Shown here: positions 16,324-25,438 of the stretch, in pieces
Layout: each line of letters begins with the position of its first letter
How positions within the stretch are numbered: the first letter of the stretch is position 1
Assembly (NCBI RefSeq): GCF_008973465.1
Contig: NZ_WBXN01000004.1
Span: forward strand, 434,001-498,000
Length of the DNA stretch: 64,000 nt
Source: Streptomyces sp. SS1-1
GTDB lineage: Bacteria > Actinomycetota > Actinomycetes > Streptomycetales > Streptomycetaceae
Direction of reading: 5' to 3'
The notes under the pieces: model-generated
What the model saw: the letters and a program-made list of their open reading frames with translations, nothing else
Databases searched by the model: none
Told to the model about the DNA's origin: nothing
Made by a program: the position numbers and the translations under genes

Positions 16324-17123
16324 CCTAGTCCGGCGAGGAACGCGACGATGGCCTCGTTGGTGGCCTCCGGCGCGGACAGGTGGGGGCAGTGCCCGGTGGC
16401 GTCCAGCGTCACCAGCGTGGAGCCGGGGATCTCACGGTGCACGTACGCGCCCACCTCCCGGGGGGCGATCACGTCCTGGGTGCAGTCCAGCACGAGGGTG
16501 GGCACCCGCACCCGCTTCAGGTCGTCGCGCGAGTCGGACAGGAACGTGGTCCGGGCGAAGATCCGGGCCATGTCGGGGTCGGTGGCGCAGAAGCTGTTGC
16601 GCAGCTCCTCGCCGAGCTCGGGGCGGTCGGCGTTGCCCATGATCACCGGGGCCATGGCCGCCGACCAGCCGAGGTAGTTGGACTCCAGGGAGCCCAGCAG
16701 CTCGTCGATGTCGTCCTCGCTGAAGCCGCCGCGGTAGCCGTCCTCGTCGATGTAGCGCGGGGAGGGCGCGACCATCACCAGGGCGCCGATGCGCTCCGGG
16801 GCGCTGTCGGCGGCGAGGACGCCGATCATCGCGCTGACGGAGTGTCCGACGAACACCGCGTCGCGCAGGTCGAGCGCCTCGCACACCTCGACGACGTCCT
16901 GGGCGTAGCCGTCCAGGGACCCGTAGCGGTCCTCGGAGAACGCGGACGCGTCGGAGCGTCCCGCGCCCACGTAGTCGAAGAGCACCACGCGGTGGTCGTC
17001 CGCGAGCGCGGGCACGGTCAGCCGCCACATGTTCTGGTCGCATCCGAACCCATGGGCCAGCACCACCGTGCGCCCCTGCGGGTTGCCGGTGACGGTGACG
17101 TTGTTCCTGCGGACCACATCCAT
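16320..17123 (-). CDS. RsbQ-like alpha/beta hydrolase
   Basis: A 267-residue alpha/beta hydrolase. LAHGFGCDQNMWR near residue 23 is the oxyanion-loop motif of RsbQ/KAI2-type proteins, GHSVSAMIG holds the nucleophilic serine (near 95), LDCTQDVIAP the catalytic aspartate and TGHCPHLSAPE the histidine. RsbQ-type proteins bind a small hydrophobic signal and activate RsbP. Here the stop codon overlaps the start of a PAS-PP2C phosphatase, recreating the rsbQ-rsbP pair. The ATG at 17123 matches the family N-terminus (MDVVRRNNV). Confidence 0.9.
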   Translation of the reverse strand: MDVVRRNNVTVTGNPQGRTVVLAHGFGCDQNMWRLTVPALADDHRVVLFDYVGAGRSDASAFSEDRYGSLDGYAQDVVEVCEALDLRDAVFVGHSVSAMIGVLAADSAPERIGALVMVAPSPRYIDEDGYRGGFSEDDIDELLGSLESNYLGWSAAMAPVIMGNADRPELGEELRNSFCATDPDMARIFARTTFLSDSRDDLKRVRVPTLVLDCTQDVIAPREVGAYVHREIPGSTLVTLDATGHCPHLSAPEATNEAIVAFLAGLG

Positions 17124-17200
17124 ACCGGCCAGTGTCGCAGCTTGACCCGGGGGCATATGACACGGGTCCGTGCCGAGGGCCGGCGTCTCCTCCCCACGGC

Positions 17201-17884
17201 TCACTTCTCGAAGCGGTACCCCATGCCGGGCTCCGTGATGAAGTGCTTCGGATGCGACGGGTCCGCCTCCAGCTTCCGGCGCAGCTGGGCCATGTAGACG
17301 CGGAGATAGTTCGTCTCCTTTCCGTACGACGGCCCCCAGACCTCCTGGAGCAGCTGCTTCTGGCCGACCAGACGACCGGTGTTGCGTACGAGCACCTCCA
17401 GCAGCTGCCACTCGGTGGGGGTGAGCCGGACGTCCGCACCGCCGCGGTGGACCTTCTTGGCGGCCAGGTCCACGGTGAACGCGGCGGTCTCCACGACGAC
17501 GTCGCCCTCGCCTCCGCCGGTGGGTTCGGCGCGACGGACCGCTGCGCGCAGCCGGGCGAGCAGCTCGTCCATGCCGAAGGGCTTGGTGACGTAGTCGTCG
17601 GCGCCCGCGTCGAGCGCCTCGACCTTCTCGTCGGAGGTGTGCCGGGCGGACAGCACGATGATCGGCACCCGGGTCCAGCCGCGCAGGCCCTTGATCACCT
17701 CGACGCCGTCCATGTCGGGCAGTCCCAGGTCGAGGAGCACCACGTCGGGGTGGCGGGCGGCGGCGAGCTGAAGGGCGGTGGCACCGTCGTGGGCCGCGTC
17801 GACGTCGTACTTGCGCGCCTTGAGATTGATCACGAGCGCGCGCACGATCTGTGGCTCGTCCTCGACTACGAGCACCCGGGTCAT
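17201..17884 (-). CDS. kdpE: KdpE response regulator
   Basis: A 227-residue OmpR-type regulator. The receiver domain has the phospho-acceptor in VVLLDLGLPDMDG (near residue 52) and the conserved lysine in YVTKPFG. The C-terminal winged helix spans about 130-226 (LTPTEWQLLEVLVRNTGRLV). It receives phosphate from KdpD and activates the kdpFABC operon. Its start overlaps the kdpD stop by four bases. Confidence 0.93.
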   Translation of the reverse strand: MTRVLVVEDEPQIVRALVINLKARKYDVDAAHDGATALQLAAARHPDVVLLDLGLPDMDGVEVIKGLRGWTRVPIIVLSARHTSDEKVEALDAGADDYVTKPFGMDELLARLRAAVRRAEPTGGGEGDVVVETAAFTVDLAAKKVHRGGADVRLTPTEWQLLEVLVRNTGRLVGQKQLLQEVWGPSYGKETNYLRVYMAQLRRKLEADPSHPKHFITEPGMGYRFEK

Positions 17885-20460
17885 GGAGTCCGCCTCTCGG
17901 TGTGTACGGGGTGGTGTGCCGGTGCGGGCCCGGCCGGAACGGGCCGGGGACGCCCCGCACCCGCCCCTCCGGCACGCAGGGTGAGGACCATCGTGAGGCC
18001 GCCGCCGGGGGTGTCCTCGGCGGTGAGGGTGCCGCCCATGGCCTCGGTGAAGCCGCGGGCGACCGCGAGGCCGAGGCCGACTCCGTTGCCGCGCGGGGCG
18101 TCGCCGTGGCGCTGGAAGGGCGCGAAGATGCGCTCCTTGGCCTCGTCGGGGACCCCGGGACCGCGGTCCACCACCCGGACCTCGACCCTCTCGCCCAGGG
18201 CGCTGGCCGAGACCAGGACGGGCTCGCCCGCCGGGCTGTACTTGACCGCGTTCTCGACGACGTTGGCGACGACCCGCTCGAGCAGGCCCTTGTCCGTGGC
18301 GACCATGGGCAGACTCTCCGGCACGTCCAGGACGACGGCCGACCCGGCGTCGGGTATGCCGCCCATCGCCACGGGGACCACCTCGTCCAGGTCGATGTCA
18401 CGGATCAGCGGCGTGACGGTGCCGGTCTGCAGGCGCGACATGTCGAGGAGGTTGCCGACCAGGTGGTCGAGCCGGTCGGCGCCCTCCTCGATGGCGGCCA
18501 GCAGCTCGGCCCGGTCCTCCTCGGACCACTCCACGTCGTCCGAGCGCAGGGACGACACCGACGCCTTGATCCCGGCGAGCGGGGTGCGCAGATCGTGGCT
18601 GACGGCCGCCAGCAGCGCGGTGCGGATCCGGTTGCCCTCGGCCAGGGCCTTGGCCCGCTCCGCCTCCTGCTGCAGCCGCCGGCGGTCCAGGACCACGGCG
18701 GCCTGGGCCGCGAACGCGGCCAGCACCCGGCGGTCGGACGCCGGCAGCACCCGCCCGGACAGGGCGAGGGCCATGTGGTCGCCCACGGGCATGTCGACGT
18801 CCGCGTCCTCGGGGCTCCGGGCGGGATGCGGCCCCGCACGGCCCGCACAGGTCCAGGGGGCGATGTCGCTGCTCCTCTCCAGCAGGGCCGCCGACTCCAT
18901 GCCGAAGGTCTCCCGGACGCGCTCCAGCAGCGCCTCCAGGCTGGTCTCGCCGCGCAGCACGCTGCCGGCCAGGTAGGACAGGATCTCCGACTCGGCACGC
19001 AGCCGGGCGGCCTGCTGGGTGCGCCGGGCCGCCAGGTCCACCACCGACGCCACCGACACCGCGACACCGACGAAGATCACTATGGCGACGATGTTCTTCG
19101 GGTCGGAGATCGTGAGTGTGTGGAAGGGCGGGGTGAAGAACCAGTTCAGCAGGGCGGAGCCCACCACCGCCGAAGCCAGTGCCGGGTACAGGCCGCCGAG
19201 CAGGGCCGCCGCCACGGTCAGCGTCAGGAACAGCAGCATGTCGTTGGCCAGACCGGCGTCGGACACCGAGAGCAGCAGGGTGAGCAGTACGGGTCCCACG
19301 ACTCCGGCGAGCCAGCCCCACAGGACCCGTGTCCTGCCCAGCCGCGCGCCCCGCGCCACAGGCAGCCCGCGCCCTTTGCCCGCCTCGTCGTGCGTGATCA
19401 GGTGCACGTCCAGGTCGGGACCCGACTCCCGGGCCACCGTCGCGCCCACGCCCGGTCCGAACACGTACTGCCAGCTCTTGCGGCGCGAGACGCCCAGCAT
19501 GATCTGGGTCGCGTTCACCCCCCGCGCGAAGTCCAGCAGGGCCGCCGGGACGTCCTCACCCACCACGTGGTGGAAGGTGCCCCCCAGGTCCTCCACCAGG
19601 GTGCGCTGGACGGCCAGCTCCTTGGGCGAGGCCGCGGTCAGCCCGTCGCCGCCGGCGACGTAGACGGCCAGCACCTCGCCGCCCGCGCCCTTCTCCGCCA
19701 GGCGGACCGCCCGTCGGATGAGGGTGCGGCCCTCGGGCCCGCCGGTCAGACCGACCACGATGCGCTCGCGCGAGCCCCAGATCCTCGACACCCGGTGCTC
19801 GCTGCGGTACCGCGTCAGGTACTCGTCGACCCGGTCGGCCACCCACAGGAGGGCCAGCTCCCGCAGGGCGGTGAGGTTGCCGGGCCGGAAGTACCGGGAC
19901 AGTGCCGCGTCCACCTTGTCCGGCGTGTAGACGTTGCCGTGCGCCATCCGCCGCCGCAGCGCCTGCGGCGACATGTCGACCAGCTCGATCTCGTCCGCGC
20001 GCCGGACCACTTCGTCCGGGACGGTCTCGCGCTGCCGCACTCCCGTGATCGACTCCACGACGTCGCCGAGGGACTCCAGGTGCTGGATGTTCACCGTCGA
20101 TATCACGTCGACACCGGCCGCCAGCAGTTCCTCCACGTCCTGCCAGCGCTTGGCGTTGCGGGAGCCGGGCACGTTGGTGTGGGCGAGCTCGTCCACCAGC
20201 GCCACCCGCGGACGCCGCGCCAGGACCGCGTCGACGTCCATCTCGGTGAAGAGGGTGCCGCGGTACTCCAGCTCCCGGCGGGGGATCTCCTCCAGGCCGT
20301 GCAGCATGACCTCGGTGCGCGGCCGCCCGTGATGCTGCACGAAGGCCACCACGCAGTCGGTGCCGCGTTCGGTCCGGCGGTGTGCCTCGGACAGCATGGC
20401 GTACGTCTTGCCGACGCCCGGTGCGGCACCGAGGTAGATCCTGAGCTTCCCGCGTGCCAT
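17881..20460 (-). CDS. kdpD: KdpD sensor histidine kinase
   Basis: An 859-residue sensor. The N-terminal KdpD domain has a Walker A motif (GAAPGVGKTYAML, residues 10-22), followed by a universal-stress-like domain (about 245-365). Four transmembrane helices lie at about 390-500, then a GAF-like region, the HisKA motif VSHDLRTPLAGIKASV near 620 and an HATPase domain with NVVENAVKYSP and GVGLGLAVARGF. It senses potassium limitation and ionic strength. It is separated from kdpC by 159 bp holding a strong hairpin, so kdpDE expression may be partly uncoupled from the pump genes. Confidence 0.93.
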   Translation of the reverse strand: MARGKLRIYLGAAPGVGKTYAMLSEAHRRTERGTDCVVAFVQHHGRPRTEVMLHGLEEIPRRELEYRGTLFTEMDVDAVLARRPRVALVDELAHTNVPGSRNAKRWQDVEELLAAGVDVISTVNIQHLESLGDVVESITGVRQRETVPDEVVRRADEIELVDMSPQALRRRMAHGNVYTPDKVDAALSRYFRPGNLTALRELALLWVADRVDEYLTRYRSEHRVSRIWGSRERIVVGLTGGPEGRTLIRRAVRLAEKGAGGEVLAVYVAGGDGLTAASPKELAVQRTLVEDLGGTFHHVVGEDVPAALLDFARGVNATQIMLGVSRRKSWQYVFGPGVGATVARESGPDLDVHLITHDEAGKGRGLPVARGARLGRTRVLWGWLAGVVGPVLLTLLLSVSDAGLANDMLLFLTLTVAAALLGGLYPALASAVVGSALLNWFFTPPFHTLTISDPKNIVAIVIFVGVAVSVASVVDLAARRTQQAARLRAESEILSYLAGSVLRGETSLEALLERVRETFGMESAALLERSSDIAPWTCAGRAGPHPARSPEDADVDMPVGDHMALALSGRVLPASDRRVLAAFAAQAAVVLDRRRLQQEAERAKALAEGNRIRTALLAAVSHDLRTPLAGIKASVSSLRSDDVEWSEEDRAELLAAIEEGADRLDHLVGNLLDMSRLQTGTVTPLIRDIDLDEVVPVAMGGIPDAGSAVVLDVPESLPMVATDKGLLERVVANVVENAVKYSPAGEPVLVSASALGERVEVRVVDRGPGVPDEAKERIFAPFQRHGDAPRGNGVGLGLAVARGFTEAMGGTLTAEDTPGGGLTMVLTLRAGGAGAGRPRPVPAGPAPAHHPVHTERRTP

Positions 20461-20510
20461 GTTCTCGTCTCTGCTCTCGTCGGCTCTCGTGTGCGGTTCC
20501 GGCAGGGGTG

Positions 20511-20547
20511 GGGGACGGGCTCACGCCTCGGGCGGTGGCCCGTCCCC
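20511..20547 (-). terminator. Hairpin between kdpC and kdpD
   Basis: GGGGACGGGC (20511-20520) pairs perfectly with GCCCGTCCCC (20538-20547) around a 17-base loop. It lies in the only sizeable gap in the kdp locus. It could act as a partial terminator that lowers kdpDE relative to kdpFABC, or stabilise the upstream mRNA. Confidence 0.5.
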
Positions 20548-20619
20548 GGACGGTGAGGAGGTGGCGGAGGCGGTGACACCCTCCTCCAGTGTGCGGCGGG
20601 GACGGGCCGGGCGGCCCCG

Positions 20620-21288
20620 TCAGCTCTTCGCCAGGAGTTCCCTGAGCGCTATGTTGAGTTCCAGGGCGTTCACCCGGGGCTCGCCCATGAAGCCGAGCGT
20701 GCGGCCCTCGGTGTGCTCGTCCACCAGCCTCTGGACCCGGGCCGCGGACAGGCCGTTCCTCTCCGCGACCCGGTGCACCTGGAGGTCGGCGTACGCGGGC
20801 GAGATGTCCGGATCCAGACCGGAGCCGGAGGAGGTGACCGCGTCCGCGGGCACCTGGGACGGCTTCACCTTGTAGGCGCGCGTGGAGTTGTCCTTGACGA
20901 CGGCGGCCTTGGCGTCCTTCACCCACTGGATGAGCTCCTCGTTGTCCCCGGACCGGTTGGTCGCGCCGGACAGGATGAGCGTGTACTGGGTGTTGACGCT
21001 GTTGGTGCCGAGGCCGTTCTGCGGGCGGCCCTGGAACCACTTCAGGTCCGGTGCCGGGGTTTCCTGGCCCTTCTTCAGCGGCAGGTTGTACGCCTGGCCG
21101 ATCAGGGAGGAGCCGACGACCTTGTCGTCCGCCTTGATCTCGGAGCCGTTCGCCTTGTCGTGGAACAGCCCTTGCGCGATGCCGGTGACGACCAGCGGGT
21201 AGAGGACGCCGGTCACCAGGGTCAGCACGAGGAGGGCGCGCAGGCCCGCTCCGAGCAGCCGGGCGGTGTTGGATACGGAGTTGTTCAT
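20620..21288 (-). CDS. kdpC: KdpC, potassium-transporting ATPase subunit C
   Basis: A 222-residue protein with one N-terminal membrane helix (about 13-35: LRALLVLTLVTGVLYPLVVT) and the conserved KdpC features IGQAYN, WFQGRP and the C-terminal SGSGLDPDISP. KdpC stabilises the KdpA-KdpB complex. It follows kdpB by 7 bases. At 222 residues it is slightly longer than the enterobacterial protein. Confidence 0.93.
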   Translation of the reverse strand: MNNSVSNTARLLGAGLRALLVLTLVTGVLYPLVVTGIAQGLFHDKANGSEIKADDKVVGSSLIGQAYNLPLKKGQETPAPDLKWFQGRPQNGLGTNSVNTQYTLILSGATNRSGDNEELIQWVKDAKAAVVKDNSTRAYKVKPSQVPADAVTSSGSGLDPDISPAYADLQVHRVAERNGLSAARVQRLVDEHTEGRTLGFMGEPRVNALELNIALRELLAKS

Positions 21289-21295
21289 GGCGGTG

Positions 21296-23434
21296 TCAGC
21301 CGATCCCGGGAATGAGGGAGATGAGCAGATCGATGATCTTGATGCCGATGAAGGGGGCGACCAGGCCGCCGAGGCCGTAGATCGTCAGATTGCGCCGCAG
21401 CAGCTTGTCGGCGCTGACCGGCCGGTACTGCACGCCCTTCAGCGACAGCGGCACCAGGGCGATGATGACAAGGGCGTTGAAGATCACCGCGGACAGGATC
21501 GCGGAGTCCGGTGAGGACAGGCCCATGATGTTGAGCTTGTCCAGGCCGGGGTACACCGCAGCGAACAGCGCCGGGATGATCGCGAAATACTTCGCGACGT
21601 CGTTGGCGAGGGAGAACGTCGTCAGCGCGCCACGCGTGATCAGGAGCTGCTTGCCGATCTCCACGATCTCGATGAGCTTGGTCGGGTCGGAGTCGAGGTC
21701 GACCATGTTGCCGGCCTCCTTGGCGGCCGACGTGCCGGTGTTCATCGCCACACCCACGTCCGCCTGCGCCAGCGCGGGGGCGTCGTTGGTGCCGTCACCG
21801 GTCATCGCGACGAGCTTGCCGCCGGCCTGCTCCCGCTTGATCAGCGCCATCTTGTCCTCGGGAGTCGCCTCCGCGAGGAAGTCGTCGACGCCCGCCTCCT
21901 CGGCGATCGCCTTCGCGGTCAGTGGGTTGTCCCCCGTGATCATGACGGTTCTGATGCCCATGCGGCGCAGTTCCCCGAACCGCTCCCGCATACCGTCCTT
22001 GACCACGTCCTTGAGGTGGACGACACCCAGGACGCGGGCGCCGCCGTCGTCCTCCACGGCGACCAGCAACGGCGTGCCGCCCGCCTCGGAGATGCGCCTG
22101 ACCAGCGGTTCGGCGTCCTCGGCGACGGTCCCGCCCCGTTCCCGGACCCAGGCGACGACCGAACCGGCCGCGCCCTTGCGGATCTTGCGCCCGTCCACGT
22201 CCACCCCCGACATGCGGGTCCGGGCGGTGAAGGCGATCCACGCGGCGTCCACCAGTTCGCCCTGGTGGCGCTCGCGCAGTCCGTACCTCTCCTTGGCGAG
22301 GACGACGACGGAACGGCCCTCGGGCGTCTCGTCGGCCAGCGACGAGAGCTGGGCGGCGTCCGCGACCTCGGCCTCGGTGGTGCCCCGCACCGGTACGAAC
22401 TCGGCGGCCTGCCGGTTGCCGAGGGTGATCGTGCCGGTCTTGTCCAGCAGCAGCGTCGACACGTCGCCGGCCGCCTCCACGGCCCGGCCGGACATGGCCA
22501 GCACATTGCGCTGCACCAGCCGGTCCATCCCCGCGATGCCGATCGACGACAACAGCGCGCCGATCGTCGTCGGGATGAGGCACACCAGCAGTGCCACCAG
22601 CACGACCATCGTCAGATGGGTGCCCGCGTAGTCCGCGAACGGCGGCAGGGTCGCCACCGCGAGCAGGAAGACGATCGTCAGCGACGCCAGCAGGATGTTC
22701 AGCGCGATCTCGTTGGGCGTCTTCTGCCGGGCCGCGCCCTCCACGAGGTCGATCATCCGGTCGATGAACGTCTCGCCCGGCTTCGTCGTGATCCTGATGA
22801 CGATCCGGTCGGACAGCACCTTCGTACCGCCGGTCACGGCGCTGCGGTCGCCGCCGGACTCGCGGATGACCGGAGCCGACTCACCGGTGACCGCCGACTC
22901 GTCGACGGACGCGACGCCCTCGACGACGTCACCGTCGCCGGGGATGACGTCGCCGGCCTCGCAGACCACCCGGTCGCCGATCCTCAGATCCGTGCCGGGG
23001 ACCTGCTCCTGAGAGCCGTCCGGGAGGAGCCGCCGGGCCACCGTTCCGGTCTTGGCCTTGCGCAGGGTGTCGGCCTGCGCCTTGCCGCGGCCCTCGGCGA
23101 CGGCCTCCGCCAGGTTGGCGAAGACGACCGTCAGCCACAGCCAGGCACTGATGGTCCAGCCGAACCAGTCACCGGGGTCCGTGAAGGAGAAGACGGTGGT
23201 CAGGACGGAGCCGACCAGGACCACGAACATGACGGGCGACTTGATCATCACCCGCGGGTCGAGCTTGCGGAACGCGTCCGGCAGGGAGGTGACGAGCCGG
23301 CGGGGGTCGAAGAGGCCCGCACCCACGCGGCCTCGGGGGATCGGGTGCTCCGGGGGCACGTCGCTGTGCGGCGCCTGGGTCGGAGTGGTGGCTGTGGACA
23401 TCGTGTCCTCTTGCTTCTGTGTACGCGTGGTCAT
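21296..23434 (-). CDS. kdpB: KdpB, potassium-transporting P-type ATPase
   Basis: A 712-residue P-type ATPase. It shows the A-domain TGES motif ([11 protein letters not shown]), the phosphorylation motif DKTGTIT (Asp331), and [18 protein letters not shown] in the hinge, with membrane helices before and after. It drives high-affinity K+ uptake with KdpA as the channel-like subunit. I use the ATG at 23434, which overlaps the kdpA stop by four bases; the ATG at 23401 (MSTATT) is an equally possible start that shortens the disordered N-terminus. Confidence 0.93.
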   Translation of the reverse strand: MTTRTQKQEDTMSTATTPTQAPHSDVPPEHPIPRGRVGAGLFDPRRLVTSLPDAFRKLDPRVMIKSPVMFVVLVGSVLTTVFSFTDPGDWFGWTISAWLWLTVVFANLAEAVAEGRGKAQADTLRKAKTGTVARRLLPDGSQEQVPGTDLRIGDRVVCEAGDVIPGDGDVVEGVASVDESAVTGESAPVIRESGGDRSAVTGGTKVLSDRIVIRITTKPGETFIDRMIDLVEGAARQKTPNEIALNILLASLTIVFLLAVATLPPFADYAGTHLTMVVLVALLVCLIPTTIGALLSSIGIAGMDRLVQRNVLAMSGRAVEAAGDVSTLLLDKTGTITLGNRQAAEFVPVRGTTEAEVADAAQLSSLADETPEGRSVVVLAKERYGLRERHQGELVDAAWIAFTARTRMSGVDVDGRKIRKGAAGSVVAWVRERGGTVAEDAEPLVRRISEAGGTPLLVAVEDDGGARVLGVVHLKDVVKDGMRERFGELRRMGIRTVMITGDNPLTAKAIAEEAGVDDFLAEATPEDKMALIKREQAGGKLVAMTGDGTNDAPALAQADVGVAMNTGTSAAKEAGNMVDLDSDPTKLIEIVEIGKQLLITRGALTTFSLANDVAKYFAIIPALFAAVYPGLDKLNIMGLSSPDSAILSAVIFNALVIIALVPLSLKGVQYRPVSADKLLRRNLTIYGLGGLVAPFIGIKIIDLLISLIPGIG

Positions 23435-25095
23435 GCCGCCAGCCCTTCGGCGAGCGGGCCCAGCGCGAGCGCCGGGAAGTACGTCAGACCGGTGATGATC
23501 AGGATCGTGCCCACCAGCAGGCCCGTGAACAGCGGCTTTTCCGTGCGCAGGGTGCCCGCCGTCGCCGGGATCGGCCGCTGCCCGGCGAGCGAGCCCGCCA
23601 GCGCCAGGACGAACACCATCGGCAGGAACCGGCCGAGCAGCATCGCGAGGCCGATCGTGGTGTTGAACCACTGGGTGTCCGCGCTCAGGCCGGCGAAGGC
23701 CGAGCCGTTGTTGTTGGCGCCCGAGCTGTAGGCGTAGAGGATCTCGCTGAAACCGTGAGCGCCGGAGTTGGTCATCGAGTGGACCGGCATCGGGAGAGCC
23801 ATCGCGGCTGCGGTGAGGACGAGCACCAGGGCCGGGGTGACCAGGATGTAGCAGGCGGCCAGCTTGATCTCGCGGGTGCCGATCCTCTTGCCCAGGTACT
23901 CCGGCGTACGGCCCACCATCAGACCCGCGACGAACACCGCGATGACGGCCATGATCAGCATGCCGTACAGGCCGGAGCCCACACCACCGGGCGCTATCTC
24001 CCCGAGCTGCATGCCCAGCAGTTGGATGCCGCCGCCGAAGCCCGTGAAGGAGGAGTGGGAGGAGTTGACCGCACCGGTCGAGGTGAGGGTCGTGGCGACA
24101 GCCCAGATCGACGAGGCACTGACGCCGAGCCGCACCTCCTTGCCCTCCATGGCGCCGCCCGCCAGGTCGAAGGCGGGTCCCGGGTGGGCGAACTCGGTCC
24201 ACATCATCAGCGCGGTGAAGCCCAGCCAGATCGTGGCCATCGTGCCGAGGATCGCGTACCCCTGCCGCGGGGAACCGACCATCCGGCCGAAGGTCCGGGT
24301 CAGCGAGAACGGGATGACCAGGATCAGGAAGATCTCGAAGAGGTTGGAGAACGGGCTCGGGTTCTCGAAGGGGTGGGCGGAGTTCGCGTTGAAGTAGCCG
24401 CCGCCGTTCGTGCCGAGCTCCTTGATGGCCTCCTGGGAGGCGACCGCGCCGCCGTTCCACTGCTGCGCTCCGCCCATGAACTGGCCGACCTCGTGGATGC
24501 CGGAGAAGTTCTGGATCACGCCGCACCCGACCAGCACGATCGCGGCGACCGCCGCGATGGGCAGCAGGATGCGGGTCACCCCGCGCACCATGTCGGCCCA
24601 GAAGTTGCCCAGCTCACCGCTGCGCGAGCGCGCGAAGCCCCGTACGAGCGCCACGGCGACGGCCATGCCGACGGCGGCGGAGACGAAGTTCTGCACCGCG
24701 AGTCCGGCGGTCTGCACGACGTGGCCCATGGCCTGCTCGCCGTAGTACGACTGCCAGTTGGTGTTCGACACGAAGGACGCCGCGGTGTTGAACGCCTGGT
24801 CCGGGTCGATGGCGGAGAAGCCGAGCGAGCCCGGCAGCACGCCCTGCAGCCGTTGCAGCAGATAGAGGAACAGGACGCCTGCGGCGGAGAAGGCGAGCAC
24901 CCCGCGCAGGTAGGCGGGCCAGCGCATCTGCGCGCCGGGGTCGGCGCCGATGGCCTTGTAGATCCACTTCTCCACGCGCCAGTGCCGGTCGGAGGAGTAG
25001 ACCCTGGCCATGTGGTCGCCGAGGGGACGGTGGGCGAGCGCCAGTGCCGCTGTGAGCGCGAGCAGTTGGAGCACGCCGGCGAGTACGGGACCCAT
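23431..25095 (-). CDS. kdpA: KdpA, potassium-binding/translocating subunit
   Basis: A 554-residue polytopic protein of the superfamily of K+ transporters. The family selectivity-filter-like sequences are seen, such as [12 protein letters not shown] (here [12 protein letters not shown]), [19 protein letters not shown] and [14 protein letters not shown]. It lies between kdpF and kdpB, eight bases after the kdpF stop codon. The N-terminus [20 protein letters not shown] is the first membrane helix. Confidence 0.93.
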   Translation of the reverse strand: MGPVLAGVLQLLALTAALALAHRPLGDHMARVYSSDRHWRVEKWIYKAIGADPGAQMRWPAYLRGVLAFSAAGVLFLYLLQRLQGVLPGSLGFSAIDPDQAFNTAASFVSNTNWQSYYGEQAMGHVVQTAGLAVQNFVSAAVGMAVAVALVRGFARSRSGELGNFWADMVRGVTRILLPIAAVAAIVLVGCGVIQNFSGIHEVGQFMGGAQQWNGGAVASQEAIKELGTNGGGYFNANSAHPFENPSPFSNLFEIFLILVIPFSLTRTFGRMVGSPRQGYAILGTMATIWLGFTALMMWTEFAHPGPAFDLAGGAMEGKEVRLGVSASSIWAVATTLTSTGAVNSSHSSFTGFGGGIQLLGMQLGEIAPGGVGSGLYGMLIMAVIAVFVAGLMVGRTPEYLGKRIGTREIKLAACYILVTPALVLVLTAAAMALPMPVHSMTNSGAHGFSEILYAYSSGANNNGSAFAGLSADTQWFNTTIGLAMLLGRFLPMVFVLALAGSLAGQRPIPATAGTLRTEKPLFTGLLVGTILIITGLTYFPALALGPLAEGLAA

Positions 25096-25103
25096 GTCGG
25101 CTC

Positions 25104-25193
25104 TCAGAACCTCTCCGGGAAGATCAGGGCGAGGACGAGACAGCCCAGCAGGGCGACGGCCACGATCAGGCCGACGACGTTCTCGGCGGTCAT
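25104..25193 (-). CDS. kdpF: KdpF, small stabilising subunit of the Kdp ATPase
   Basis: A 29-residue single-helix membrane peptide: [20 protein letters not shown], ending LALIFPERF. The end sequence FPERF is the family signature. KdpF sits in the membrane and stabilises the KdpABC complex. It lies directly upstream of kdpA and its ATG overlaps the stop of another tiny membrane ORF by four bases. Confidence 0.9.
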   Translation of the reverse strand: MTAENVVGLIVAVALLGCLVLALIFPERF

Positions 25194-25273
25194 AGCTTCG
25201 TCACCCCCTTGGCGATGAGAGCCACCAGCGCGAACACCGCGATCGTGGTGACGACGAAGGCCACATCGGCCAT
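25190..25273 (-). CDS. 27-residue single-pass membrane peptide heading the kdp operon
   Basis: This ORF encodes [20 protein letters not shown] followed by AKGVTKL: one hydrophobic helix and a basic tail. An AGGAG ribosome binding site is placed 6 bases before the ATG, and the TGA overlaps the kdpF start (ATGA), so it is very probably translated. It resembles KdpF in size and topology but lacks the FPERF end. I know no described function. It could be an additional Kdp subunit or a translational lead-in for kdpF. Confidence 0.7.
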   Translation of the reverse strand: MADVAFVVTTIAVFALVALIAKGVTKL

Positions 25274-25350
25274 CGCGAACTCCTGGATGAGATTCGGCGG
25301 TACATCGGACGAGGAAAGGAAAACTCCGCGCCCGCCGGATTCGGCCACCG

Positions 25351-25399
25351 TTGACGGGTCCCTTACGGCGGCCGGGAGATCTTTGACGCGTCCCTTACG
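25351..25399. promoter_or_regulatory. Direct repeat pair upstream of the kdp operon
   Basis: TTGACGGGTCCCTTACG (25351-25367) and TTGACGCGTCCCTTACG (25383-25399) match at 16 of 17 positions with a 32-bp period, about three helical turns. They lie 80-130 bases upstream of the first kdp ORF. Tandem direct repeats with helical spacing are how OmpR-family regulators bind, so KdpE is the likely ligand. They are also 40-90 bases upstream of the divergent methyltransferase-NUDIX gene, and the TTGACG could serve as its -35. Confidence 0.5.
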
Positions 25400-25438
25400 C
25401 CGCCGCCTCACTCTGTTCGCCGTACCGGAGGTTTCTCG

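Noticed and set aside
16320..18401. A 693-codon frame spanning the hydrolase, kdpE and part of kdpD
   Set aside because: Only the last 267 codons are protein-like (RsbQ-type hydrolase). The rest is a shadow of kdpD and kdpE.
25274..25438. Looked for a c-di-AMP (ydaO-type) riboswitch upstream of kdp
   Set aside because: The space is only 165 bp, shared with a divergent gene, and I see none of the conserved ydaO core elements; only direct repeats are visible.
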